From contig JADJXQ010000025.1 in NCBI GenBank assembly GCA_016710335.1, positions 80,155-144,154 on the forward strand: a stretch of 64,000 bases of DNA. Direction: 5' to 3'. Positions 26,649 to 35,982 of the stretch are shown piece after piece. The DNA comes from Rhodospirillales bacterium. GTDB taxonomy: Bacteria > Pseudomonadota > Alphaproteobacteria > Rhodospirillales > Defluviicoccaceae. The notes under the pieces are model-generated. The model had not been told where the DNA came from. It did not search any database and saw nothing but the letters and a program-made list of their open reading frames with translations. Each line of letters starts with the position of its first letter. The first letter of the stretch is position 1. The position numbers and the translations under genes are program-made.

Positions 26649-29225
26649 TCAGCGGCCTCTGGCTTTCATCGGCACGGCGGGAAGGCTCTGAAGGCGTCCG
26701 CCGCCGGCCGCTGCAGTGCCATTGTGCGTGCTTACCGCGCGCTCGAACTCCTCGGCCGGCAAGGGCCGGCTGAACAGGAAGCCTTGCCCCATGTGGCAGC
26801 CGTGCGCCTTCAGGAACTGCAACTGATCTTCGGTTTCAATGCCTTCCCCGACAACCTCCACCCCCAGCCGGCAGGCCATGGCGATAATCGCTTCGACAAC
26901 GGAAGCGTCGCCCGCATCCGCCGGAACGTCGGCGACGAACGTCTTGTCGATCTTGAGCGTCGTGACGGGATACTGCGACAGATACTTCAGGCTCGAATAG
27001 CCGGTGCCGAAGTCGTCGAGGGACAGGCGGACGCCTTGTGCCGCCAGCTCGCGCAAATTGTTCTTGGTTTGCGGCAGCTCGTCCATCAGGAGCCCCTCGG
27101 TGATCTCCAACTCGATCGCTTGGTTGTCGATCCCGTGCCTGTGGAGGGTTTCGCTCAAGGTGTTCAGCAGGTCGCGGCCGCGGAACTGGCGGCTGGAGAT
27201 GTTGACGGCAACGCGCGGTGCCGGGAAACCCCGGCGCTTCCAGTCGGCGATCTGGCGGCACGCCGTGTCCAACACCCACGCGCCGATCGAGACGATCAGG
27301 CCGGTATCTTCGGCGAGCGGAATGAAACGTTCCGGCTCAACCGAGCCGAGTACCGGGTTGACCCATCGCAGCAGAGCTTCCGCGCCGACCACCTCCATGG
27401 TGCGCAGATCGTAGATCGGTTGATAATGGAGGCAAAGTTCATCGCGCTCCAGCGCGCGGAGCAGGTGACTTTCGAGCCGCATCCTCTCCACGGCGCGACG
27501 GTTCAGATCCGTCGTGAAGTACTGGAACGTGTTGCGCCCTTGTTCTTTGGCGCGATACATCGCCGCGTCGGCGTTCTGCATGAGGAGATGAGCGTGCGAT
27601 CCGTCGTCGGGGGCGACGGTCACCCCGATGCTCACTGTTACGAACGCCTCGTCGGCCCCCAGTACGAATGGGGTCGCGAACGCGTCGATAATCTTCTGGA
27701 TGACTGGTTCCGCCTGATCGGCCGAGGACAGCTTCGGCAGGATCACGGTGAACTCGTCGCCGCCGAGGCGGGCGACGGTATCCTCGGCGCGGACGCATCC
27801 AGTCAGCCTGTCCGCCGCCATCTTGAGCAGCATATCGCCGGTGGCGTGGCCGAGCGTGTCGTTGATTTTCTTGAAGTTGTCCAGATCGAGGAACAGAACG
27901 CCGACCTTGTGATCGTGGCGGGTGGCGCTGAGGATCGCGCCACGAAGGCGGTCGAGAACGAGAACTCGGTTGGGCAGGCCGGTCAGAGCGTCGAAGTTGG
28001 CTTGGCGCTCGAGTTGGAACTCGTATTCCTTGCGCAGCGTGATGTCGGCGACGGTGAACTGATAGGCCGTCTCTCCTTGCCACGAGACCCGCTGCACCTG
28101 TGCCTCGTTCCAGATCAGCGTGCCGTCGCGGCGGAGGCCCTGCACCTCGTAGCGGATCGGCGCTGTCTTCCCGGCATTCCGGTTCGCCCGATAGCGCCGG
28201 ACGCGGTCCCGTTCGCCCGGTGCATAGAGTACATCCAGCGTCGGCAGGGCGAGGATCTCGGCGGGGCTGTCGTAGCCGAAAATCGAGGCATACTGTTGGT
28301 TGGCGAATAGTGGCTTGCCGTCGCGCTTGATGACGATGCCAAGCAGGGAGCCTTCCACGAGCGCACGAAAGCGCTGCTCGCTCTCGCGAAGAGCTTGTTC
28401 ACCATGCTTCCGGTCGGTGATATCGATCGACACAGTCACCACTTGCGGAGAGTTGCCGTCTTCTGCATTCAACGGCGCCTTGGTGGTCAGAAACACCCGC
28501 TTCCGTCCCTGGATATCCGTGATGGTTTCCTCTACGTCCGTGAGCGTCCGATCCTGCGCCAGGACAGCGCGGTTAAGGGCTTCGTGCCGATCGCCGTAGT
28601 CGGGATCGAACACCTCGTTCAATGTCTTGCCGGCGACGTCGTTGACGGCCAGCCCGAAAACCTGCTCATGGTATTCGTTGAGCAGGGTGATCACCGCGGT
28701 CTCATCGGCGGCCCTGATCAGGGCCGGAACGGTGTTGACGATACGCCGGAGATTGCGCTCCCGCTGCTGCAGCTCTTCCGCATGGCGGCGGAGCGCGGCC
28801 GCCAGCTGCGTTTCCAGGGAGGAGGCGCGGTTGCGCAGCGTCTGTTGCTGGGCGCGGAGTGTGAGCAGGTGGCGCGCGCGGATGCAGAATTCGCGGGGGT
28901 CGACCGGGCTCAGAAGGAAATCACTGGCACCGGCGTCGAACGCTCGGTAGCGGCATTCCTTGTCCTCGAACGCCGTGACCACGACGATCGGGATGTCGGC
29001 GCCGACCGGCGATGCGCGGCAGCGGTAAATGAGTTCCTCGCCGGACATGCCGGGCATCACATAATCGGTTACGATCAGATCCGGTCGGTCAGCCGGGAGT
29101 GAGTCCAGCGCATCGGCGGCACGACAATAGGTGCGGACGACCACTCCCTCTCCTAGCTGCTCGGCGCAGCTTCTCAGGATCCTGAGGTTCAACGCGCGGT
29201 CATCGACGATGACAACGACTGGCAT
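26649..29225 (-). CDS. Response regulator with PAS-PAS-GGDEF-EAL (c-di-GMP cyclase/phosphodiesterase)
   Basis: An 858-residue cytoplasmic c-di-GMP enzyme. A receiver domain (1-120, phosphoacceptor in LIVTDYVMPGMSG) is followed by a coiled coil, two PAS domains (about 160-400), GGDEF (about 425-580, ARLGGDEFTVILP) and EAL (about 595-840). EAL catalytic motifs are all intact: AEALLRW, NISSRQF, ELEITEG, DDFGTGYSSLKYL, KIDKTF, GEGIET. Both synthesis and hydrolysis are therefore possible. It is divergent from an RpfF-type DSF synthase; in Burkholderia the DSF receptor RpfR is a PAS-GGDEF-EAL protein next to rpfF, but the receiver domain here is different. No partner kinase is adjacent. Confidence 0.93.
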   Translation of the reverse strand: MPVVVIVDDRALNLRILRSCAEQLGEGVVVRTYCRAADALDSLPADRPDLIVTDYVMPGMSGEELIYRCRASPVGADIPIVVVTAFEDKECRYRAFDAGASDFLLSPVDPREFCIRARHLLTLRAQQQTLRNRASSLETQLAAALRRHAEELQQRERNLRRIVNTVPALIRAADETAVITLLNEYHEQVFGLAVNDVAGKTLNEVFDPDYGDRHEALNRAVLAQDRTLTDVEETITDIQGRKRVFLTTKAPLNAEDGNSPQVVTVSIDITDRKHGEQALRESEQRFRALVEGSLLGIVIKRDGKPLFANQQYASIFGYDSPAEILALPTLDVLYAPGERDRVRRYRANRNAGKTAPIRYEVQGLRRDGTLIWNEAQVQRVSWQGETAYQFTVADITLRKEYEFQLERQANFDALTGLPNRVLVLDRLRGAILSATRHDHKVGVLFLDLDNFKKINDTLGHATGDMLLKMAADRLTGCVRAEDTVARLGGDEFTVILPKLSSADQAEPVIQKIIDAFATPFVLGADEAFVTVSIGVTVAPDDGSHAHLLMQNADAAMYRAKEQGRNTFQYFTTDLNRRAVERMRLESHLLRALERDELCLHYQPIYDLRTMEVVGAEALLRWVNPVLGSVEPERFIPLAEDTGLIVSIGAWVLDTACRQIADWKRRGFPAPRVAVNISSRQFRGRDLLNTLSETLHRHGIDNQAIELEITEGLLMDELPQTKNNLRELAAQGVRLSLDDFGTGYSSLKYLSQYPVTTLKIDKTFVADVPADAGDASVVEAIIAMACRLGVEVVGEGIETEDQLQFLKAHGCHMGQGFLFSRPLPAEEFERAVSTHNGTAAAGGGRLQSLPAVPMKARGR

Positions 29226-29633
29226 ATCCTGTCCCGCTTTCTACGAGGCACCCGTCTTGCACGAACGCCACGGCTCCCCATTCGGGATTACTGCCTTTCT
29301 CGTTCGACGATCAATTAATATTAGATGGGAGCCGATGTTCGTCTGCATCTTCGCCTATCAGAACCGATCATGGAGCAGCGTATCCAAATAAGTGTCCTGT
29401 AATACAGATCATGCTTTCCGTTCAGCCGGTGGTGCTTGCTCAGCACGAAGCAAGAACGATTGTTGTCGGACATCGAAATCAACACACACGGTATAGCGGC
29501 ATAAACGTCGTGCTTCATCAACGCATTTTTGTGGTGTACCCCGTCTGGGTGTAGGATGAGCATGCTAATGCCAAAGTACCCTCGGTGCAACGTTACCGAA
29601 CAGCAACTCACCACAGCGACGGGAAATGAAATC
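29226..29633. other. Divergent intergenic region between c-di-GMP gene and rpfF-like gene
   Basis: About 400 bases, more AT-rich than the surroundings, hold the promoters of both genes. No protein-like frame is seen apart from possible upstream starts of the DSF synthase gene (ATG 29556 and 29562, the latter behind AGGA). No operator can be assigned with confidence. Confidence 0.5.
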
Positions 29634-30650
29634 ATGCACGTACGGCCAGAGATGAGGGCGGACGCCCTGAGAACTGCCACCGCCACCGATCTTCGGTGGA
29701 CGATCGGATCGCCGGCAGCGGCGACGGCGGCGATGCCGCACCCGCTGTTCGACGCTCCAATGACACCGTATGAAGGAGACGATCAGCCCGAGTGGCTGGC
29801 GACGCCGGAGCCACTCACCGAACTGGTCGTGGATTACGAACGTCAAGGGCGGCTGTTATGGTGGAGGATGGCGCCGACGGGGCGCCCGAGTTTTACCGAA
29901 AGCCTGCTCGCCGACATGCACGCGTTCGGCGACGGGCTGGAGGCGGCGTTCCGTCGCGACGGCGCGGGGGCCGTTCATCCTCTGCGCTATTTGGTTCTCC
30001 GCTCCCGCCTGCCCGGCATTTTCAACCTCGGCGGCAATCTCGCCCTGTTTCTGGACTTGATCGAGGCGGGCGATCGCGCGCGCTTGACGGACTATGCCCG
30101 CGCCTGCGCCGGTGGCCAGCACCGGATCGCGGAGCGGTTCGGTCTGCCGGTGTGCACGATCGCTCTGGTTCAGGGGGATGCACTCGGCGGCGGATTCGAA
30201 GCAGCCCTCGCCAACGATGTCATCATTGCCGAGCGCAGCAGCAAGTTTGGTCTGCCGGAGGTCTTGTTTGGCTTGTTCCCGGGTATGGGCGCCTACAGCT
30301 TCTTGTCCCGGCGTCTCAATGCGACCGCGGCAGAGCGCATCATCCTGAGCGGCCGCATCTATACAGCGGAAGAGCTCCATGACATGGACATCGTTGACGT
30401 AGTCGCCGAGGATGGTGAGGGAGTCGATGCGGTCTACGACTTCGTCGCCCGCAATGACCGGGTGTGGGGAGCGAAGCAGGCGCTACTCAAGGCGAAGAAA
30501 ATCGTCCAGCCAGTTCCGCGGGCGGAACTGATCGACATCGTCGATTTGTGGGTGGAAACGGCGATGGCGCTGTCGGATGCGGATCTGCGGCGGATGCGGC
30601 ATCTTGTTAAGGCACAAGACCGTCGCCGGGCGAGACGGCACGCGCACTGA
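29634..30650 (+). CDS. rpfF: RpfF-type DSF synthase (crotonase fold)
   Basis: A protein of about 338 residues closely resembling Xanthomonas RpfF, which makes cis-2-unsaturated fatty acid signals from acyl-ACP by dehydration and thioester cleavage. The core FNLGGNLALFLDLIEAGDRA, LVQGDALGGGFEAAL, FGLPEVLFGLFPGMGAYSF and the C-terminal DLWVETAMALSD...LVKAQDRR fit RpfF rather than ordinary enoyl-CoA hydratases. The two catalytic Glu residues (in GGGFE and GLPE) are 20 residues apart, as E141/E161 in RpfF. The N-terminus is longer than in Xanthomonas; ATG 29562 behind AGGA is an alternative. It is divergent from a PAS-GGDEF-EAL gene and upstream of fadL. No rpfC/rpfG genes are seen. Confidence 0.87.
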   Translation: MHVRPEMRADALRTATATDLRWTIGSPAAATAAMPHPLFDAPMTPYEGDDQPEWLATPEPLTELVVDYERQGRLLWWRMAPTGRPSFTESLLADMHAFGDGLEAAFRRDGAGAVHPLRYLVLRSRLPGIFNLGGNLALFLDLIEAGDRARLTDYARACAGGQHRIAERFGLPVCTIALVQGDALGGGFEAALANDVIIAERSSKFGLPEVLFGLFPGMGAYSFLSRRLNATAAERIILSGRIYTAEELHDMDIVDVVAEDGEGVDAVYDFVARNDRVWGAKQALLKAKKIVQPVPRAELIDIVDLWVETAMALSDADLRRMRHLVKAQDRRRARRHAH

Positions 30651-30930
30651 GCAAGGACACGCTCGCGGGACACCCGAATCCATATGAACACCATCCGGCG
30701 CAAGCCTGTGGAACGGATCGCACCATGACATCGACGTGATGTAGCCGCGCAACGGTTTGCCGGGCATTGCGGCAGCCGTGGCGATGTCCGCATGCGGGCA
30801 ACAAAAATCCTTGCGCCAACAGGCGCCTTGCGCCTTGTCGCCGTTGCGCTCATCCTCCAAACTCTGCCCGTTTTGGGGGACGAAGCGATCGCCCGTCGGT
30901 TCTCTAGCCGACCTGAGTCTGGAGGGTATA

Positions 30931-32289
30931 GTGCTGCAGCGCAATATTGGCATGAGTGTGGCGGTCGTCGGTTTCGGGATCATCGCGATTGCGTCGTTGG
31001 CGACGGGGCCAGCATGTGCTGCGGGCTTCGCGATACGCGAACAAAGTGCGACGGCGCTCGGCAACGCCTTTGCAGGCAGCACGGCGGGCGCCGAGGATAT
31101 CACGTACAGTTATTTCAACCCGGCGGCGATGGCGCGCCAGCCGGATAGCGCCGTGGCGGTCGTGGGCAGTTATATCATGCCGCGTTCGGAATTCACTGGA
31201 TCCGCGTCGAGCACCGTGACCGGAACCCCGACCGGAGGCGGCGACGGAGGCGATGACATCGCCGTCGATGCTCTAGTCCCGGCAACATTCGCAATGTGGG
31301 CGGTGCAACCGAGCCTGCGGCTGGGACTGGCGGTCAACGTGCCGTTCGGGCTGGAGACCGACTATGACGACGGCTGGCGCGGGCGCTATCATGCGCTCCG
31401 CTCGCGGCTCCGGACCGTAACCGCGACGCCGATGGTGTCATACCAGGTCAGCGACATGATCGCCCTCGGCGCCGGGATGCAGATCCAGTACATCGACGCC
31501 AAGCTCAGCAACGCCGTCGATTTCGGTACCATCGGGGCATTGAGCGGCATCCCGGGCGCCGTCCCTGCGGCGCAGGACGGATCTGCCGAGGTCAACGGCG
31601 ACGACGTCGCGGTCGGCTTCAATCTCGGGGTGCTGGTCGAGCCGTGGGAGGGCACGCGCTTCGGCGCGGCGTTCCGCTCGAAGATCGATCATGAGCTGGA
31701 AGGCGACGCCGATTTCCGCTTCGACAGCGCCGGCGTCGGGGCCGCGCTCTCGGGCGCGACCGGCCTTTTTGTGGACACCGGCGCGAAAGCCAGCGTGACG
31801 ACACCGGAGATGGTATCCTTCGGCGTGCATCAGGACATCGACGCCCGCTGGTCGGTGATGGCGGAAGCGGCGTGGACGCGGTGGAGCCGGTTCGAGGAGT
31901 TGCGGATCCGCTTCGACAATCCAGCGCAACCGGACAACTTTACCGAGCAGGACTGGGACGACAGCTGGTTCTTCGCCGCCGGGGTCACGTTCAGGCCTGA
32001 TAACCGATGGGCTCTGCGCGCCGGCTTGGCCTATGACCAGACGCCGATCCCTGATGACCGGCGGACACCGCGGATCCCGGCCAGCAGCCGCACCTGGCTC
32101 TCCGTCGGCGCCTCGTTTCAGCCGCTCGACAGCCTGCAGGTCGGCATCGGCTACACCCACCTGTTCGTGGACGACGGCTCTATCGATCTCGCCGCCGGCG
32201 ATCCCGGCAACACCTTCCGTGGCAACCTTTCCGGCGAGAGCGAGAACGCCGTAGACATCTTCACGCTGCAGCTTTCGTGGGCGTTCTGA
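30931..32289 (+). CDS. OmpP1/FadL family outer-membrane transporter
   Basis: A roughly 452-residue outer-membrane barrel for hydrophobic compounds such as long-chain fatty acids. The signal peptide ends at GPACAAGFAIREQSA, and the mature start plus ALGNAFAGSTAGAEDITYSYFNPAAM is the FadL N-terminal hatch signature. It finishes with a C-terminal barrel strand ending in aromatic residue F (TLQLSWAF). GTG 30931 follows GGAGGG by 4 bases and is preferred; ATG 30952 is the alternative. It lies downstream of the DSF synthase on the same strand after about 280 bases. Confidence 0.9.
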   Translation: MLQRNIGMSVAVVGFGIIAIASLATGPACAAGFAIREQSATALGNAFAGSTAGAEDITYSYFNPAAMARQPDSAVAVVGSYIMPRSEFTGSASSTVTGTPTGGGDGGDDIAVDALVPATFAMWAVQPSLRLGLAVNVPFGLETDYDDGWRGRYHALRSRLRTVTATPMVSYQVSDMIALGAGMQIQYIDAKLSNAVDFGTIGALSGIPGAVPAAQDGSAEVNGDDVAVGFNLGVLVEPWEGTRFGAAFRSKIDHELEGDADFRFDSAGVGAALSGATGLFVDTGAKASVTTPEMVSFGVHQDIDARWSVMAEAAWTRWSRFEELRIRFDNPAQPDNFTEQDWDDSWFFAAGVTFRPDNRWALRAGLAYDQTPIPDDRRTPRIPASSRTWLSVGASFQPLDSLQVGIGYTHLFVDDGSIDLAAGDPGNTFRGNLSGESENAVDIFTLQLSWAF

Positions 32290-32332
32290 TGACGACGCGG
32301 GCGCTGGCTACTTCGGATGCCGGGGTCGGAGC

Positions 32333-33286
32333 GTGACGCAAGACAGCGAGTTGCTCGCCCTGTTGCGGGACGTCGGCAGCGACGAGACGCAAGCCGTTGA
32401 AAGCCGCGTCGACGAGGCGAGCTTCCGGCGCTTTCTCGCCGCCGACTGGAGCGGGATGCCGCGAGCCTCGACGTTCGCGACGCGGGATGGAGCGTCGCTC
32501 GCGTACCGCCACTGGCCGGCGGACAGCGATCGCGCCCTGGTTCTGGTGCACGGCTCGGCCGGCCATGGGGGGCACCTGCACGTCCTGGCACGGGCCATCG
32601 CCGCGCGCGGACTGGCCCAGGTTTACGCGCCGGACATGCGCGGCCACGGGCTTTCATGCCCCGGCCCCGCCGTCTCCTACGCGCAGCAGATGCGGGACGA
32701 CATCGGCGATCTGGTCGCCCGTGTCCGGGAGCGCCAGCGCCCGTCCGCCATCATACTCGGAGGCCATTCGGCGGGTGGCGGTCTCGTCGTCCGTGTCGCC
32801 GCCAGCGACATTGCCAGCGACGTTGCCGCCTACCTGCTGTTGGCGCCGTTCCTCGGTGCGCGGGCGCCGACCACGCGACCGGGCCTCGGCGGCTGGATCC
32901 GTCCTTTTCCCAAGCGCATCGCCGCCCTCAGCGCGCTGAACGAACGCGGCATCCCGTGGCTGAACCAAGTCCCCGTGCTGGAGTTTAACCAGCCGCTGGC
33001 GGCGCGCGACGGGCGCGAAACGCTGTCATGGCCCTACGCAACAATGATGGCGTTCGATCCCGGTTCCTGGAAGGCCGGGCTCGCGGGCATGCGCGGCGAC
33101 CAGTCGGTTTTGGTGCTGGTCGGCGCCCGCGACGAGTGCTTCCTGCCGGAAGCCTACGCCGAGACCGTCGGCGGACTCGTCTCACACGCCCGTACCGAGA
33201 TCATCGGCGAACTCGGGCATTGGGACCTGCTTGTCATGGGCGACGTGATCGACCGGGTGACGATTTGGCTCAGTCGGCTCCCCTGA
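32333..33286 (+). CDS. Alpha/beta hydrolase (monoacylglycerol lipase-like)
   Basis: A 317-residue serine hydrolase. ALVLVHGSAGHGGHLHVLA gives the oxyanion HG motif, ILGGHSAGGGLVVRVA the nucleophile elbow GHSAG, LVGARDECFLPEAY the acid, and GELGHWDLL the catalytic His. It resembles lysophospholipase or monoglyceride lipase proteins. GTG 32333 starts 43 bases after the fadL-like stop, so the two genes probably share a transcript and lipid-related roles. Confidence 0.83.
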   Translation: MTQDSELLALLRDVGSDETQAVESRVDEASFRRFLAADWSGMPRASTFATRDGASLAYRHWPADSDRALVLVHGSAGHGGHLHVLARAIAARGLAQVYAPDMRGHGLSCPGPAVSYAQQMRDDIGDLVARVRERQRPSAIILGGHSAGGGLVVRVAASDIASDVAAYLLLAPFLGARAPTTRPGLGGWIRPFPKRIAALSALNERGIPWLNQVPVLEFNQPLAARDGRETLSWPYATMMAFDPGSWKAGLAGMRGDQSVLVLVGARDECFLPEAYAETVGGLVSHARTEIIGELGHWDLLVMGDVIDRVTIWLSRLP

Positions 33287-33352
33287 CACTGATCGCGGCG
33301 GCGGAGTTTTATCGTGTTGTTCTTCAAACCGGAACGTCAACCGAGTACAGAA

Positions 33353-33378
33353 CCTCACCCTGAGTTTGTCGAGGGTAA
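33353..33378. repeat. Dispersed intergenic repeat copy
   Basis: CCTCACCCTGAGTTTGTCGA and the following GGG match the family of the 24276-24304 element, but the second arm is incomplete. It lies between the hydrolase and PqiA-like genes. Such elements are common in proteobacterial intergenic DNA. Confidence 0.4.
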
Positions 33379-33402
33379 ACGCAGGTCGGAGGGTTCGATC
33401 CA

Positions 33403-33945
33403 GTGCGGCAGGGAGAACGGCAGATTGACGCCGGCGGAGTGCCGCTACGCCCCGGTCCCGGCCTTCATGTCGCGGTGACGCTGGCGGTCGCCCTCGTCTG
33501 TCTCGTGGCCGGCTTGCTGATGCCGATCATGGAGGTTAGCAACTTGTGGATTTTTCATGGCTCATATTCGATCGTCGACGGCGTCCGCATCCTGGTGGAA
33601 ACGGGCGACATCCTCATCGCCGTCATCCTCACCGCGTTCTCTATCGTCATGCCGATGGTGAAGATCGGCGTGCTTCTGCTGCTGTGGCAGCGGCTCCGGG
33701 CCGGGTCGCTGACCTCGAGCCGGCTTCCGGCCGTGTTCGAAGCCATCGGCAAATGGTCGATGCTCGACGTGTTCGTGGTCGCGGTGGTGGTGGTCGTCGC
33801 CAAGGCCAGCGCCCTCGCCGACGCCGGCATCGGTCCCGCTGTCTTCCCATTCACCGTGGCCGTTGTGCTGATGTTCTACTGCACCCGCAAGATCCGACGC
33901 GCCCTGGCAGACAAGCCCCCTGTTGCACCTCATGCGGGAGGTTGA
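33403..33945 (+). CDS. PqiA family membrane protein
   Basis: A 180-residue protein with four membrane helices in one PqiA domain. LVAGLLMPIMEVSNLWIF and SIVMPMVKIGVLLLLW, followed by the conserved EAIGKWSMLDVFVVAVVVV, are diagnostic. In E. coli two such domains in PqiA/YebS work with MCE proteins in lipid transport between membranes; single-domain forms are common in alphaproteobacteria. It starts at GTG 33403. No MCE-domain gene is adjacent. Confidence 0.87.
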   Translation: MRQGERQIDAGGVPLRPGPGLHVAVTLAVALVCLVAGLLMPIMEVSNLWIFHGSYSIVDGVRILVETGDILIAVILTAFSIVMPMVKIGVLLLLWQRLRAGSLTSSRLPAVFEAIGKWSMLDVFVVAVVVVVAKASALADAGIGPAVFPFTVAVVLMFYCTRKIRRALADKPPVAPHAGG

Positions 33946-34185
33946 AATCCGACGCTACCATATAAAGAAGCGCTAAGAATCATATACAGAAAGTTGATAA
34001 ACTTCTTGCTTTTGCGCGCGTTTTCGTTGTATCCCGCAAACGCGATCAAAGACACGCTGGTCGCAGCTAGCGCGTAGCGGTGCTCCGCCTGCTACCGGCT
34101 ACAACAACACAACGGGGAGATCGTGAAAGGGACGACGGGTTTATCCAGCCTGTAGGAGTACGGGCGCAGAAAAACGGAGTCGTTC

Positions 34186-34278
34186 ATGCACGTCGAAACG
34201 AAAACGCTGGTATCCGTGTTCCTCACCACCGCGCTCATGCTGACGGTGGAGGTCGTTATTTTGGCGGTCTTCGCGTGA
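34186..34278 (+). CDS. Candidate 30-residue single-span membrane protein
   Basis: A short frame with ATG 34186 seven bases after GGAG (34176-34179) and stop TGA at 34276-34278. It encodes a short polar start (MHVETK) followed by one hydrophobic helix (VFLTTALMLTVEVVILAVFA), the classic layout of bacterial small membrane proteins. It lies alone in the 390-base gap between the PqiA-like gene and ilvE, preceded by AT-rich DNA at 33955-34060 that may hold a promoter. No homologue is known to me. Confidence 0.45.
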   Translation: MHVETKTLVSVFLTTALMLTVEVVILAVFA

Positions 34279-34337
34279 CCCTCTGCCGCGCTTAGTCCTG
34301 CGACATCGCGTGGACTTCTATCCGTCGTGACGGCGGA

Positions 34338-35258
34338 TCAGGCGGCGGCGACCGCTCCGGCGGCGATACTCTGGCCATTCTTCTGGCCGGTCACCCGTGC
34401 GTAGTCCTCGATCAATGCGCGAGTAATATCGCCGGGGCTGAAACCGTGATCATCAATCGATCGCACCGGCGTCACCTCGGCGGCGGTGCCGGTGATGAAC
34501 ACTTCACTGGTCTCGCTCAGTTCCTCGGGTCGAATCTGCCGTTCCACGACCTCTATTCCCCGCGCCCGCGCAAGATCGATCACCGTACGGCGAGTGATGC
34601 CGTTGAGGAAGCAGTCGGGGGTCGGCGTGTGGACGCGGCCGTCTCCCATAACCATGAAGATGTTGGCGCCGGTCGATTCCGCGATCAGGCCGCGCCAGTC
34701 CAGCATCAAAGCGTCATCATACCCCTCGGCCTCCACGCCGTGCTTGGACATGGTGCAGATCATGTACAGGCCCGCAGCCTTGGCGTGCACCGGCGCCGTA
34801 TCCGGGGCCGGCCGCCGCCACGACGCGGTTTTGAGCCGAATGCCGGCCATGCGCGCCTCCGGTGAAAAATATGAAGGCCACGGCCAAGCGGCGATCGCCA
34901 GGTGAATGCGTGTGGTCTGCGCCGAGACGCCCATCATCTCGCTGCCGCGCCAGGCGATGGGGCGCACGTACCCGTCGACGATGTTGTTGGCTTCGATGAC
35001 TTCGGCACACGCCCGGTCCACGTCCTCCACCGAGCACGGCAAAGCAAAACCGAGCGCCTGGGCCGACAATGCCAGTCGCTCCGAATGCTCGGTCAGCTTG
35101 AAGATGGTACCGCCGTAGGCGCGTTCGCCCTCGAACACCGCGGAAGCATAGTGCAATCCGTGCGACAACACGTGCAGATTGGCCTCCCGCCACGGCCTGA
35201 GTTCACCGTCATACCAGATCAGGCCGTCTCGATCGTCGAATGGTTGTGTCGCACCCAT
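34338..35258 (-). CDS. ilvE: Branched-chain amino acid aminotransferase
   Basis: A 306-residue PLP enzyme of class IV (fold type IV) catalysing the last step of Val, Leu and Ile synthesis. GLHYASAVFEGERAYGG is the N-terminal family block; AKAAGLYMICTMSKHGVEAEG surrounds the PLP lysine, and ESTGANIFMVMGDGRVHTP plus LNGITRRTVIDLAR fit the cofactor phosphate region. The length is normal. Its position beside a MarR/response-regulator/kinase cluster is a familiar alphaproteobacterial arrangement. Confidence 0.93.
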   Translation of the reverse strand: MGATQPFDDRDGLIWYDGELRPWREANLHVLSHGLHYASAVFEGERAYGGTIFKLTEHSERLALSAQALGFALPCSVEDVDRACAEVIEANNIVDGYVRPIAWRGSEMMGVSAQTTRIHLAIAAWPWPSYFSPEARMAGIRLKTASWRRPAPDTAPVHAKAAGLYMICTMSKHGVEAEGYDDALMLDWRGLIAESTGANIFMVMGDGRVHTPTPDCFLNGITRRTVIDLARARGIEVVERQIRPEELSETSEVFITGTAAEVTPVRSIDDHGFSPGDITRALIEDYARVTGQKNGQSIAAGAVAAA

Positions 35259-35442
35259 GACTTCATCTTTCCTGCGCTAGCCACGCGTCCCTTCCGCTCG
35301 GAGAAAACGCGAATGAATATGTCAGAATTTCAAGACGTGCTTGCGTTTCGTAACATCGGCGGTCATATATGTCAACGATCCTGACGTATTCTGTCGCGCG
35401 CAGTGGCGTTGCACAATCGGACGCAGGGCCGCAGGGCAAACC

Positions 35443-35982
35443 ATGGACCAAAGCACCGATGATCCGCCCCTCGATCTGGGCGAGCCGGCGCTGCGGACGG
35501 CGGTCGAGCTTCTGTTTTTTGCGTATCGGGACTTCACCGGGGATGCCGATGCCATGCTGCTGCGATACGGCTTCGGCCGGGCGCACCACCGCGTCATCTA
35601 CTTCGTCGGCCGGGAGCCGGGGATCACCGTCAGCGCCTTGCTGACGATACTCAAAATCACCAAGCAGAGCCTGGCGCCGGTTCTCCGGCAATTGATGCGA
35701 GAGGGCTTCGTGGTGCAGCGGCCGGACCGCACCGACCGCCGCCGCCGGCACTTGTATCTGACGGTGGAAGCGGAGGCGCTTGAGCGGAAGCTGACGGAGC
35801 GTCAGGCGGAGCGCATCGCTGCGGCCTTCCAGGCAAGCGGCGCCGCGGCGGTCTCCGGCTTCACCACGGTCCTGCGGGCGATCAGCAACCCGGACGATCG
35901 GGTGCAATTTCCGCATGCGGCCGACTGCGGAACGGCAGCGACCCTCGCATCCGGCGTTGGCGAAGGCGCAGTGAGGAAATGA
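35443..35982 (+). CDS. MarR family regulator (PetP-type)
   Basis: A 179-residue winged-helix regulator. HHRVIYFVGREPGITVSALL and the recognition helix KITKQSLAPVLRQLMREGFV, followed by the wing DRTDRRRRHLYLT, are typical of MarR. ATG 35443 was chosen; the longest frame runs upstream to 35341 without similarity. The stop overlaps the start of the response regulator by 4 bases (ATGA 35979-35982). In Rhodobacter capsulatus the equivalent PetP-PetR pair controls cytochrome bc1 and c2 genes; the same target here is not shown. Confidence 0.87.
   Translation: MDQSTDDPPLDLGEPALRTAVELLFFAYRDFTGDADAMLLRYGFGRAHHRVIYFVGREPGITVSALLTILKITKQSLAPVLRQLMREGFVVQRPDRTDRRRRHLYLTVEAEALERKLTERQAERIAAAFQASGAAAVSGFTTVLRAISNPDDRVQFPHAADCGTAATLASGVGEGAVRK

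Noticed and set aside
26616..28310. 564-residue plus-strand frame
   Set aside because: It is antisense to the GGDEF-EAL gene, whose motifs are complete.
29634..30650. Ordinary fatty-acid-oxidation enoyl-CoA hydratase
   Set aside because: The C-terminal region and the catalytic Glu spacing match RpfF, and no beta-oxidation genes are nearby.
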